Source: Duganella sp. 1411 (GTDB lineage Bacteria; Pseudomonadota; Gammaproteobacteria; Burkholderiales; Burkholderiaceae_D). From it: a DNA stretch of 64,000 bases. Positions 44,939 through 53,611 of the stretch are shown here, piece by piece (within the stretch, counting starts at the first letter, position 1; each line of letters starts with the position of its first letter). Location of the stretch: positions 372,001-436,000 of the forward strand of contig NZ_JAFICD010000002.1 of assembly GCF_017833525.1 (NCBI RefSeq), given 5' to 3'. A program made the translations under genes and the position numbers. The notes beneath the pieces are model-generated. The model saw only the letters and a program-made list of their open reading frames with translations. It did no database searches and was not told the DNA's origin.

Positions 44939-46588
44939 TTAAACAACGTTTTTGGAGGCGGCCAGCAGGTGGTCGGACGCCATCGCCGTGCTGAGGAACA
45001 GCTTGCCGTTGAGGTCGCGCAGCAGGTCGCTGTGGCGCAGCCTGTCCATCACCGGGCCCTTGACCTCGGCCAGATGCATGCCGATGCCGCGCCGCTTGAG
45101 GCTCTGGTTCAGCTCCGACAGCGCGAACAGCGCCGTGGTGTCGATCGAGCTGACCGCCGTCATCACCAGCACCAGGTGGCGCGCGCTCGGATGGGTCGCC
45201 AGCTCGCACTCGATGCGCGCGGCCACCGCCTCGACGTTGCCGAAGAAGAGATTGGCGTCGATGCGCAGCACCAGCAGCTCCGGCCGGGTCTCGGCCGGAT
45301 AGCGTTCGATATTGCGGAAATGCTCGCTGCCGGCGATGCGCCCCAGCACCGCGATGTGCGGCCGGCTGGCGCGCCAGATCAGGGTCCCCATCGAAAGCGC
45401 CACGCCGACCACCACGCCCGCCTCCACGCCCATCGCCAGCACGCCCAGGCAGGTCGCGCCCCAGGCCAGCGCGTCGCCGCGGTCGTAGCGCCAGGCGGTG
45501 CGCAGGATGTCCAGCTCCAGCATGCCGAGCACCGCGACGATGATGGTCGCGGCCAGCGTCGGCAGCGGCAGCAGCGCCAGCCAGCCGGTCGGCGCCAGCA
45601 GCGCGCACGCCAGCAGCGCCGCCGTGATCAGGCTCGCCAGCGGCGTGTTGGCGCCGGCGGCGAAATTGACGGCCGAGCGCGACAAGCTGCCCGTCACCGG
45701 AAAGCCGCCCGACAGCGCGCTGGCGACATTGGCCGCGCCCAGGCCCACCAGCTCGTGGTTGCTGACCAGCTTCTCGTTGCGCTTGAGCGCCAGCGACTGC
45801 GCCGCCGACATCGACATCAGGAACACGATAAAGCCGATCAGCAGGCCCGGTTGCAGCAGCAGCGGCCAGTGGGCGGCGGACGTGGCCAGGTTCAGGCGCG
45901 GCAGACCGGCGGGCACCGAGCCGGTGGTGCGCACGCCCATCTCGGCCAGGCCGGTGGTGGCCATCAGCCCGATGCCGCCCAGGACCACCAGCATCGGCGC
46001 CAGCTTGGCGCCGATGTCGGCGACGGCCGGCGGCAGGCCGCAGCGGCGCAGCAGGCCGGCCAGATACTGCTTGGCCAGCACCAGCAGCAGCAGCGAGCCG
46101 ACGCCCAGCACCGCGCTCGGCATGTGCACATGGGGCGGCGCGGCGCCCAGCAGCGTGCGAACCTGGTCGAAGGCGATGACGATCGCCGAGCCGACGGTAA
46201 AGCCGCTCATCACGGGACGGGAGAAGAAATTGGCCAGGAAACCCATGCGCAGCACGCCGCACAGCAGCAGCACGACGCCGGACACCATCGCCAGCTGGGC
46301 GGCCAGCACGGCGGCCAGCGCCGAACCGGGGGGCGCCAGCGGCCCGATGGCGGCCGCCGTCATCAGCGACACGATGGCCATCGGCCCGACCGACTGCGTC
46401 ATGCTGCTGCCGAACAGCGCATAGACGACCGGCGGCAGGATGCTGGCATAGATGCCGACGACGGGCGGCAGCCCGGCCACCAGCGCATAGGCCATCCCCT
46501 GCGGGATCATCATCATGGCGACCACCAGGCCGGCGCTGATATCGCCAGGCAGCAGCGCGCGCCGGTAGTGCTTCAACCAATGCAGCAT
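44939..46588 (-). CDS. SulP family anion transporter with STAS domain
   Basis: Inner-membrane SLC26/SulP permease, 549 residues. It begins with the SulP signature PGDISAGLVVAMMMIPQGMAYALVAGLPPVVGIYAS and has about 12-14 helices. The C-terminal STAS domain (about 420-540) has LLVLRIDANLFFGNVEAV and SSIDTTALFALSEL. Sulfate, bicarbonate or C4-dicarboxylate are possible substrates. The ATTACGTAAT palindrome 76 bases upstream matches the one before the adjacent tetR gene. Confidence 0.93.
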   Translation of the reverse strand: MLHWLKHYRRALLPGDISAGLVVAMMMIPQGMAYALVAGLPPVVGIYASILPPVVYALFGSSMTQSVGPMAIVSLMTAAAIGPLAPPGSALAAVLAAQLAMVSGVVLLLCGVLRMGFLANFFSRPVMSGFTVGSAIVIAFDQVRTLLGAAPPHVHMPSAVLGVGSLLLLVLAKQYLAGLLRRCGLPPAVADIGAKLAPMLVVLGGIGLMATTGLAEMGVRTTGSVPAGLPRLNLATSAAHWPLLLQPGLLIGFIVFLMSMSAAQSLALKRNEKLVSNHELVGLGAANVASALSGGFPVTGSLSRSAVNFAAGANTPLASLITAALLACALLAPTGWLALLPLPTLAATIIVAVLGMLELDILRTAWRYDRGDALAWGATCLGVLAMGVEAGVVVGVALSMGTLIWRASRPHIAVLGRIAGSEHFRNIERYPAETRPELLVLRIDANLFFGNVEAVAARIECELATHPSARHLVLVMTAVSSIDTTALFALSELNQSLKRRGIGMHLAEVKGPVMDRLRHSDLLRDLNGKLFLSTAMASDHLLAASKNVV

Positions 46589-46663
46589 CGTCGTTCCACG
46601 AACAGAAAACCGTCAGCGTACGCGAACGGACCGGGCCGGTCCAGAGCCAAATTCGTTTTTTAC

Positions 46664-46673
46664 ATTACGTAAT
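46664..46673. promoter_or_regulatory. ATTACG palindrome in the SulP promoter region
   Basis: ATTACGTAAT, a perfect dyad, lies between the tetR stop and the SulP start (both genes on the minus strand). The same half-site ATTACG recurs as ATTACG-AA-CGTAAT before the tetR gene, suggesting that TetR binds both. Confidence 0.5.
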
Positions 46674-46705
46674 GCGAAAAACGCATAAGGAGGTGTGGCG
46701 CACCG

Positions 46706-47275
46706 TCACGCCACGGGCAACGAATCCCGCGCCGCCGCCAGAATCTCCAGAGACAGCGCCTCGTCGTCCACCGCCCGCGCCAGCACGATCGCACCGACCA
46801 TGGCCGCATAGGTGGCCAGCGCCTGTTTGCGCTTGGCCGCCGCGTCGGCGCCCGGCGCCAACTCCTCCAGCACCGCGATCTGCCCCCTCGCCCCCTCGGT
46901 CAGCGCCTGCCGCACCTTGGGGCCGAGCCGCGCGATATCCGCGCCCAGCGAGGTGATCGAACACCCCAGCTCCGGCTCATCGCGGTGCCGCTCCGACAAA
47001 TAACTCTCGCCGATGCTCGCCATCGCCGTCTCGGGCGCCTGGGCCGCCTTGCCACGCCAACGCTCGACCGAGGCCTTGAACGCATGCGCGGTGGCCTCGG
47101 CCAGCAGATCCTCCTTGGAGGCGAAGTGGCCGTAAAACCCGCCATGCGTCAGCCCGGCGCTTTTCATCAAATCGGCCACGCCGATGCCGTCATAGCCCTT
47201 CTGGCGGAACAGCCGCGCCGCCGTCTCGATGATGCGCTCCCGGTTGAGCGCCACCTGCTCCCTGCTGACTTTCAT
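46706..47275 (-). CDS. TetR/AcrR family repressor
   Basis: A 189-residue regulator. HTH at residues 10-55: NRERIIETAARLFRQKGYDGIGVADLMKSAGLTHGGFYGHFASKEDLLAEA. This is the TetR_N signature with the recognition helix GLTHGGFYGHF. The ligand domain contains ELGCSITSLGADIARLGPKVR and resembles the AefR/YxaF-like (C-terminal LmrA/YxaF) group, which senses hydrophobic compounds. The start MKVSREQ is chosen; an upstream Met lies over the operator palindrome. Confidence 0.9.
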   Translation of the reverse strand: MKVSREQVALNRERIIETAARLFRQKGYDGIGVADLMKSAGLTHGGFYGHFASKEDLLAEATAHAFKASVERWRGKAAQAPETAMASIGESYLSERHRDEPELGCSITSLGADIARLGPKVRQALTEGARGQIAVLEELAPGADAAAKRKQALATYAAMVGAIVLARAVDDEALSLEILAAARDSLPVA

Positions 47276-47315
47276 ATCCCGCTCCGAATCCTCACTCCCA
47301 TACCAAACATCATAC

Positions 47316-47329
47316 ATTACGAACGTAAT
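47316..47329. promoter_or_regulatory. ATTACG palindrome upstream of tetR
   Basis: ATTACG-AA-CGTAAT lies 41 bases upstream of the chosen TetR start, where an autoregulatory operator is expected. It shares both half-sites with the dyad before the SulP gene. Confidence 0.55.
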
Positions 47330-47368
47330 ATATGACGCGAATTCGCCGAACTCTCGGATGAAGGACAG

Positions 47369-48769
47369 TCAAACCACGGCAGCGCTGTACGACTCGGGCC
47401 GCCGCGCCAGGAGATGAGACAGCCGTCGAAGACCCGCCTGTAAGCGTCGACGGTCCTTGATGCTGCCCAAGGAGATGCGAATCGCGTTCACGGCTCCGCT
47501 GCCGGTTGCGAATGCCTCCGCCGGCGTGACTGCGATGCCCTCGCTGTCGGCCGCGCGCGCAAGCTGCGAGGAGTTCCAATACGCCGGCAACTCGAGCCAG
47601 ACATGCAGGCCGTCTCCGGCGCCGTTGTACCGCCCGGCCAGAATATCGCGAGCCATACAGTGGCGCAGGCGCGCCTCGTTACGTACGCCTTGCATCAATC
47701 CGCCGGCCGAACCGTCGAGTATCCACTGGGTGGCCAATGCGGCCGACAGAGGCGCGACCATCAGCGCAAATGATCTTAGCGCGGCCAGGAAAAGTTCGCG
47801 TTCGTGCGGGTCGCGTAGCAGCACGAAGGCGACACGCAAGCCGGGCGTCAGGCACTTCGACAAGGTCGAGATGTAATACACCTGTTCCGGGACAAACGTG
47901 GCAATCGGCGGTGGCGGCGCGTCGGCAAGGAGCCAGTAGGGATCGTCCTCGATGACGCGTACATTGCAGCGCTTCGCGACGCTGGCGAGCTCCTTGCGCC
48001 GGTGTTCCGGAATGGTGATGGCGGTCGGGTTCTGTAACGTCGGATTGAGGTAGACCAGCGCAGGCTTGTGCTGGCGGCACGCGTCCTCCAGCATCTCAGG
48101 CACCATCCCGTACTGGTCCGCTTCCACCGCAATGATGTTCCGGCCAAATTGGGTCGCCGCCGCACGCAAGCCGGGATAGGTCGTTGGCTCTGCCAGGATG
48201 ACATCACCAGGCTGCGTCAGCGCCAGGATCAAGGCGGCGATCGCCGCTTGCGCACCCGGACAGACTACAAGCTGTCGAGAGTCCAGATGTCCAAACATCG
48301 GTTCGAGCCACTTGGCTCCAGCCTTGCGGTCGGATTCACTGCCCCCGGCCAGGTGGTAAGTCATCAGCAATTCATTATCTGCCCTCATCAGCACTTGAGA
48401 CAAACCTTGCTTCACCATGTCGTCGAAGTCCACGCCATGCGGCGGTGGCGGGGTATTCATGCTCAGGTCGAGGATCGAGGTCAATTCGACTTTCGGCGCC
48501 GCGACGTAAGTGCCTCGAGCGCCGCGGCCCTCCAACAAGTTGCGGCGCCTCGCTTCGTCGTATGCGCGCGTGATGGTCGTCAGGTCGACGTCCAGCTGCG
48601 CCGCCAACTGGCGCTGCGGCGGTAGGCGGTCACCCGGTTTCAGCGATCCATCCACCACCGCCGCCTGCAACGCATCCGCGATCTGCAAAAAACGTGGCCC
48701 GCCGTGCGCGGACAATCGCGGCAACCAGATCGCCGAATTTCCATCTTGTATGGATTTCACCTGGGACAT
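47369..48769 (-). CDS. MocR/PdxR-type regulator (GntR HTH with aminotransferase domain)
   Basis: A 466-residue fusion. Residues 20-90 are a GntR winged helix (ALQAAVVDGSLKPGDRLPPQRQLAAQLDVDLTTITRAYDEARRR). Residues 110-460 are a fold-type I aminotransferase domain with the PLP Lys in YISTLSKCLTPGLRVAF and VYLNPTLQNPTAITIP. MocR proteins sense PLP or an amino-acid aldimine and regulate a divergent gene; the divergent neighbour here is a small membrane protein. No PLP-synthesis genes are next to it, so the target is open. Confidence 0.93.
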   Translation of the reverse strand: MSQVKSIQDGNSAIWLPRLSAHGGPRFLQIADALQAAVVDGSLKPGDRLPPQRQLAAQLDVDLTTITRAYDEARRRNLLEGRGARGTYVAAPKVELTSILDLSMNTPPPPHGVDFDDMVKQGLSQVLMRADNELLMTYHLAGGSESDRKAGAKWLEPMFGHLDSRQLVVCPGAQAAIAALILALTQPGDVILAEPTTYPGLRAAATQFGRNIIAVEADQYGMVPEMLEDACRQHKPALVYLNPTLQNPTAITIPEHRRKELASVAKRCNVRVIEDDPYWLLADAPPPPIATFVPEQVYYISTLSKCLTPGLRVAFVLLRDPHERELFLAALRSFALMVAPLSAALATQWILDGSAGGLMQGVRNEARLRHCMARDILAGRYNGAGDGLHVWLELPAYWNSSQLARAADSEGIAVTPAEAFATGSGAVNAIRISLGSIKDRRRLQAGLRRLSHLLARRPESYSAAVV

Positions 48770-48838
48770 TTTGTCTCAATGTATGGAACTTGTTTTTAGT
48801 TAGTATGCATCAGATGTAATAGCCTGGAAATACTCAAA

Positions 48839-49072
48839 ATGATGGAATGGATTCCTGTAGTCTTCGTTGCCTTCAAGGCCCTCGTGCTCGGCACGGGCAT
48901 GTTCTTCGCCATCAAGTGGCATTACGACCAAGGGAAGAAGGGGAAAGAGACAGGCACGGTGCTACGCGCGAGCGGCAAGGTGGCCGCTGTCTTCGTGATA
49001 GCGCTCCTCGGCCTGGGCCTCCTCACCTTCGTCGTGGTCAGGATGATTGGCTTGGACTTGACCTTGCCATGA
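48839..49072 (+). CDS. Small two-helix membrane protein
   Basis: A 77-residue protein with hydrophobic segments at about 4-24 and 47-70 and a Lys/Gly-rich cytoplasmic loop (HYDQGKKGKETG). I recognise no family. It lies divergently to the MocR-type regulator, 69 bases apart, and so is its positional target. It begins ATGATG with poor ribosome site; residue 2 may be the true start. Confidence 0.6.
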   Translation: MMEWIPVVFVAFKALVLGTGMFFAIKWHYDQGKKGKETGTVLRASGKVAAVFVIALLGLGLLTFVVVRMIGLDLTLP

Positions 49073-49143
49073 TGGCAAAGAATGGTTGGCCGATATTCAG
49101 CAGTGCGGTAGCGATTTCCCGATGCGGGGGAGATTAACCTCAA

Positions 49144-49785
49144 TCAGGATCGCTTCAACTGCCCGATAACGCTCGCCACCTTGGTGGTGATCACATCGAC
49201 CGCCGGGCCGTTCGCGCCATGCGGAATAATCACATCGGCGTGCCGCTTGGTGGGCTCGATGAATTGCTGGTGCATCGGGCGCACCGTCTCCAGATACTGG
49301 CCGACGACGCTCTCCAGCGAGCGACCGCGTTCGGTGATATCCCTTTGCAAGCGGCGGATGAAGCGTACGTCGGAGGCGGTGTCGACGAAAATCTTCAACG
49401 ACATCATTTTGCGCAAATCCGCGTCATACAAGGCAAACAGGCCTTCGATGACGATCACCGGTGCCGGCTTGACCGGGATGGTCCTGTCGGAGCGATTATC
49501 GAGCGTGAAGTCGTACTCCGGCATTTCGATCGCTTCGCCATTGCGCAACGCCCGGACGTGTTTGACCAGCAGCGGCCAGTCGAAGGCCTGCGGATGGTCG
49601 TAATTCTGCTGTCGACGGACTTCAGGGGTGAGATGGGATTGGTCGCGGTAGTAATCGTCTTGCATCACGACCGAGACCATATCGGCGCCAAACGACGCCA
49701 GCACTTGCTGGGACACCGTCGACTTGCCGCTGCCGCTACCGCCGGCGACACCAATGACAAACGGATGGAAAGAATTCTTGTTCAT
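49144..49785 (-). CDS. udk: Uridine kinase
   Basis: A 213-residue P-loop kinase phosphorylating uridine and cytidine in pyrimidine salvage. P-loop GVAGGSGSGKSTV is at residues 13-25, and DDYYRDQSHLTPEVRRQQNYDHPQAFD (starting near residue 43) is the uridine/cytidine-binding signature. VIVIEGLFALYDADLR is Walker B, and RRLQRDITERGR the lid. Full length, transcribed alone. Confidence 0.93.
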   Translation of the reverse strand: MNKNSFHPFVIGVAGGSGSGKSTVSQQVLASFGADMVSVVMQDDYYRDQSHLTPEVRRQQNYDHPQAFDWPLLVKHVRALRNGEAIEMPEYDFTLDNRSDRTIPVKPAPVIVIEGLFALYDADLRKMMSLKIFVDTASDVRFIRRLQRDITERGRSLESVVGQYLETVRPMHQQFIEPTKRHADVIIPHGANGPAVDVITTKVASVIGQLKRS

Positions 49786-49863
49786 GCCGAATGATACCGG
49801 AACCGCGAGCGAACCGACAGGGGCCGGCCGACCAAAAAACCAGCGCCAGGGCGGCGCGCACGC

Positions 49864-50943
49864 CTAACGCGCCGCCGCGATCGGCCGCGACGCGACGCCG
49901 GCCGCCGTCAGCGTCACCGGCCGGATGGTGCCGTCGTCATTGAACTCCAGCCGTTCGATGGCCAACTGGCGGTGGTTGCCGTCCTCCTCCCCCAGCGGCC
50001 GGCGGTGATAGGCGATGTACCAGTCGTCGGTGCCGGGAATATTGACCACCGAGTGGTGCCCGGCGCCGGTGGCCACCCGGCCGTCCTGCTGGAGGATCTT
50101 GCCGATCCGCTTGAAGGGCCCGTACGACGAGGCGCTCATCGCATACGCCACGCTGTAATCGGGCCCGGTCCATTCCCCTTCCGACCACATCATGTAGTAC
50201 GTGCCGTTGCGCTTGGCCATGAACGGACCTTCGACATAGGCCGGATCCGGCGTGATTTCCTTGTAGGTCGTGCCATCCGCGAACGCCACGACGCTCAGCA
50301 GGTCCGGCGCCAGCCTGACCACGTTCAGGTGCCGCCAGCCGCCGTAATACATATAGAACTGGCCATCGTCGTCCCGGAACACCATCTGGTCGATCGGCTG
50401 GGCGCCGTTATGGATCGCGCCGATCAGCGGCTTGCCCAGCGCATCCTTGAATGGTCCTTCGGGCCGCTCGCTGACCGCGACCCCGATGCCGCCCGGCTGG
50501 CCGTTGCCCTTGATGTCGTTGGCGCCGAAGAACAGGTAGTACTTGCCGTTGTGCGCGACCGCCGACGGCGCCCACACGGCGTAGGCGGCCCAGCTGACGT
50601 TTTCGACGTCGAGAACGCGCGGGTGTTTGGTCCAATGCACGAGGTCCGGCGAGGAAAACGCGTCCAAAAAGCTCTGCTTGAGGAACGGCGCCCAGACCAG
50701 GTCCGAGCGGGCGCGCATGCGCTGCTGTTCGGGCGTGAACTTGCCGGCGCGGGGCGGCGCGCCGTCGTCGGCCGAATAAGTCGGATAGATCCAGTAGCGC
50801 CCTGCGAATATGCGGATTTCAGGATCGGCATACCAGCCGGGGACGATCGGGTTCCCCGCCTGCGCGCTGCAACTGGCGGCGACCGACAACAGCAACAGAA
50901 GGCTACGCGCCAAACGACCTGGGATGTTGTTCATCATGTTCAA
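49864..50943 (-). CDS. Secreted glycoside hydrolase family 43 protein
   Basis: A 359-residue five-bladed beta-propeller glycosidase. Signal peptide to about residue 29 (SCSAQAG). The catalytic base is the Asp of GWYADPEIRIFAGRYWIYPT, the Asp that tunes pKa is in AVWAPSAVAHNGKYYLFFGAND, and the acid Glu is in YVEGPFMAKRNGTYYMMWSEG. The likely activity is arabinan or xylan side-chain cleavage. It is the only polysaccharide-degrading gene in the window. Transcribed away from the GGDEF gene, 17 bases apart on the same strand, so it may share its transcript. Confidence 0.9.
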   Translation of the reverse strand: MNMMNNIPGRLARSLLLLLSVAASCSAQAGNPIVPGWYADPEIRIFAGRYWIYPTYSADDGAPPRAGKFTPEQQRMRARSDLVWAPFLKQSFLDAFSSPDLVHWTKHPRVLDVENVSWAAYAVWAPSAVAHNGKYYLFFGANDIKGNGQPGGIGVAVSERPEGPFKDALGKPLIGAIHNGAQPIDQMVFRDDDGQFYMYYGGWRHLNVVRLAPDLLSVVAFADGTTYKEITPDPAYVEGPFMAKRNGTYYMMWSEGEWTGPDYSVAYAMSASSYGPFKRIGKILQQDGRVATGAGHHSVVNIPGTDDWYIAYHRRPLGEEDGNHRQLAIERLEFNDDGTIRPVTLTAAGVASRPIAAAR

Positions 50944-50960
50944 AGCGCCTCGAATCCCGC

Positions 50961-52448
50961 TTATCCCGCCAATTCAATATGGTTGCGCCCAGCGCGTTTG
51001 GCGCGTTGCAGCGCCGCGTCGAGCCGGTCCAGGACGTCGTCGACGCCCTCCTCCACGCCGGCATGCGCGATGGCCAGGCTGACGCTGACGCTGTCGCAGG
51101 CCGGCAAATCCGCCCCGGCCAGCGCCACCCGCAGCTTTTTGGCCAGCAGCATGGCGTCGGCGGGCGACGTGTGCGTGGCGACGATCATGAACTCCTGGCC
51201 GCGCATGCGCGCCAGCCGGTCGGACGCGCGCAAGCGGCGCTTGACCGTCTCGGCGGCCAGGCGCAAGGCAGCGTCGCCCAGCGGATGGCCGTATAAATCG
51301 TTCAGCGAACGAAAACTACTGACCTCGAACGACATCACCGTCAGCGGCAGGCCGTAGCGGCGCGCGCGGCGCAATTCGTTGTCCAGCGTCGTCTCGCCGG
51401 CGCGGCGGTTGGCGGCGCCCGTCAAATGGTCGACGGTGCTCAGGTGCGACAGCTGGGCGGACAGCTCGTCGTTCCGGTGCTTCAATTCGCTCAGGCCCAG
51501 TCCAAGGCTGACAAACTGCGCCAGGCTGGAAAAACTGGCGAACTGCTCGCGCGAGAGCGCGATGTGGCGGTCGAACATCAGGCAGATCGCGCCACTGACC
51601 GTCCCGGCGTCCGGATGGCCGATATCGGACCGCAGCGGCAGCGCCAGCACCATGCGCACGTGGCGGTCGTGCAGCGCCATGGCCAGTTCCGGATCGCCGG
51701 CCTTCTCGGGCGCGTCCAGCAACACCATGCGCCCGGTGGACACCGCCATCAGCGGCGGGAACACATCGCGCAGCGGCGATTGCAACAGGTGGTCGGTATG
51801 CCCCAGCAGACCGGCCAGATCGAGGCCGTCGGACGGCGCCTGCGCCACCAGCCGCAAATCGCCGTGCGGCTTCAAGTGCAGCAGCGACGCGTGGCTCACG
51901 GCCGGAAAATCGCACAACGCCAGACAAGCCTTGGCCGCCAGCGCATCGACGTCGTCAAGGCCGTCGAGGGCGCGCTGCACGCTGCGCTGCAAGGCCACCA
52001 GATCGCGCAGCTCGCGCTCCTTGTCGAACAGGCGCTGGCGCATGACGGCGGCCGGATCGTCGTGCGCCGCCAACGCCTCCCGCACGGCGTCGCGCAGATC
52101 GTCGTCCAGCACCGGGCAAATCAGGTACTCGAACGATCCGTACGCCATCAACTCGGGCAACCAGGCGCTTTGCTCATACCCGCACAGCACCAGCACCGGC
52201 GCGCCGCCGCGGTTGACGATCAAGCCGCCGACGGCCGCCAGCCCGCCGGGCCGCGCGTAACCGTGCAAATCGAGCACCAGCAAACCGACGGCGACGCGGG
52301 CCACCTCGGCGGCCGTGCCGTCGACGCTGTCGGCGATCGCCAGCTGCGAGAAGATCGGGCCGCAGCTGGCCTGGAAGTGCGCGCGCCGATCGCGGCTGGC
52401 GTTGAAATACACGCCAACACGGTCGGACCGGTCTGGAATCTCGGTCAT
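50961..52448 (-). CDS. Degenerate GGDEF-domain protein with REC-like and GAF-like regions
   Basis: A 495-residue protein. Residues 8-130 are a receiver-like domain without a convincing phospho-Asp pocket, and about 160-310 are GAF-like. Residues 335-490 are a GGDEF domain in which the signature reads RGQEF at 416-420 and the metal-binding D-x-D strand reads FEVSSF at 374-379. Both changes argue against diguanylate cyclase activity; a substrate-binding or effector role is more likely. The MTEIP start has AGGGGC upstream, 7 to 12 bases away. Confidence 0.82.
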   Translation of the reverse strand: MTEIPDRSDRVGVYFNASRDRRAHFQASCGPIFSQLAIADSVDGTAAEVARVAVGLLVLDLHGYARPGGLAAVGGLIVNRGGAPVLVLCGYEQSAWLPELMAYGSFEYLICPVLDDDLRDAVREALAAHDDPAAVMRQRLFDKERELRDLVALQRSVQRALDGLDDVDALAAKACLALCDFPAVSHASLLHLKPHGDLRLVAQAPSDGLDLAGLLGHTDHLLQSPLRDVFPPLMAVSTGRMVLLDAPEKAGDPELAMALHDRHVRMVLALPLRSDIGHPDAGTVSGAICLMFDRHIALSREQFASFSSLAQFVSLGLGLSELKHRNDELSAQLSHLSTVDHLTGAANRRAGETTLDNELRRARRYGLPLTVMSFEVSSFRSLNDLYGHPLGDAALRLAAETVKRRLRASDRLARMRGQEFMIVATHTSPADAMLLAKKLRVALAGADLPACDSVSVSLAIAHAGVEEGVDDVLDRLDAALQRAKRAGRNHIELAG

Positions 52449-52609
52449 TTTTTTGTTGCCCCTAGGTATTTCTATTTTTGCTTGGAATTGAGTGCTGCCA
52501 GTGTGCCACAAACGCTGCGTCACCGCATCTGCGCGCATGTGTGAAAGAGCGCACTGTCATCCGCGCGCCGGGCGCCAATACTAGCCCCTCGACGCACAAG
52601 GAGAGAACC

Positions 52610-53608
52610 ATGGCAAACACCGAAAACAAGGCCGACGCGGGCACCGCCAGTCAGCAGCGGGAAATCCAGCAGCGCCAGGACCAGGCCGACGAACGCGCAA
52701 AACAGGAAAAGGCCGGCAGCCAGTCGGGCCAGCGCCAGGGGCCGGTGCAGACCACCGAACATGAGTATCCCGGCACGATGCCGTCCCAGCACCTGGCCAA
52801 GCCGGGGCTCGAGGCGCAGATGCAGCTCAAACCCGAGTTCCTGGCGCCCGACTACGCCGGCAGCGGCAAGCTGGCCGGCATGGTGGCCTTGATCACCGGC
52901 GGCGATTCCGGCATCGGCCGCGCCGTCGCGGTGCTGTACGCGCGCGAAGGCGCCGACGTCGCCATCGTCTACCTGGACGAAGACCAGGACGCGATCGACA
53001 CCAAACGTTACGTCGAAGCCGAAGGCCAGAGCTGCCTGCTGCTGCGCGGCGACGTGCGCGACGCCGCGTTCTGCCGCGACGCCGCCCAGCAGACGCACGA
53101 GCGCTTCGGCCGACTCGACATCCTGGTCAACAACGCCGCCTTCCAGGAGCACGCCGAAAAGCTCACCGACCTGACCGAGGAGCGCTTCGACATGACGATG
53201 AAGACCAACGTCTACGGCTACTTCCACATGGCCAAGGCGGTGCTGCCCTTCCTCAAGCGCGGCGCCTCCATCATCAACACCGGGTCCGTGACGGGGCTGC
53301 AGGGTTCTAGCCACCTGCTCGACTACTCGACCACCAAGGGCGCCATCCACGCGTTCACGATGTCGCTGGCCTCCAACTTGCTGGACCAGGGCATCCGCGT
53401 CAACGCGGTGGCGCCGGGACCGGTGTGGACGCCGCTCAACCCGGCCGACCAGTCGCCCGACAAGATCGCCAAGTTCGGCCAGGACACCGACATGCGCCGC
53501 GCCGCGCAACCGCAGGAGCTGTCGCCGGCATACGTGTTCCTGGCCGCGCCGTCGTGCTCCAGCTATATCAGCGGCATCGTGCTGCCGGTGACCGGCTCGG
53601 TGGGCTAA
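52610..53608 (+). CDS. Short-chain dehydrogenase (general stress SDR type)
   Basis: A 332-residue SDR with an N-terminal Gln/Arg/Lys-rich, probably disordered extension (1-50). This is the plan of stress SDRs such as Bacillus GSP39 and E. coli YghA. The cofactor motif is ITGGDSGIGRAVAVLYAREGADV, NNAAFQEH follows, catalytic Ser is in NTGSVTGLQG and the Y-x-x-x-K is YSTTK. SD AAGGAG lies 8 bases before the ATG at 52610. It ends 3 bases before ku, so the two are almost certainly one operon. Confidence 0.92.
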   Translation: MANTENKADAGTASQQREIQQRQDQADERAKQEKAGSQSGQRQGPVQTTEHEYPGTMPSQHLAKPGLEAQMQLKPEFLAPDYAGSGKLAGMVALITGGDSGIGRAVAVLYAREGADVAIVYLDEDQDAIDTKRYVEAEGQSCLLLRGDVRDAAFCRDAAQQTHERFGRLDILVNNAAFQEHAEKLTDLTEERFDMTMKTNVYGYFHMAKAVLPFLKRGASIINTGSVTGLQGSSHLLDYSTTKGAIHAFTMSLASNLLDQGIRVNAVAPGPVWTPLNPADQSPDKIAKFGQDTDMRRAAQPQELSPAYVFLAAPSCSSYISGIVLPVTGSVG

Positions 53609-53611
53609 GCC

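Noticed and set aside
47369..48769. PLP biosynthesis regulator PdxR with pdx genes
   Set aside because: The protein is of MocR/PdxR type, but no pdxST or related gene is adjacent, so the specific name is not justified.
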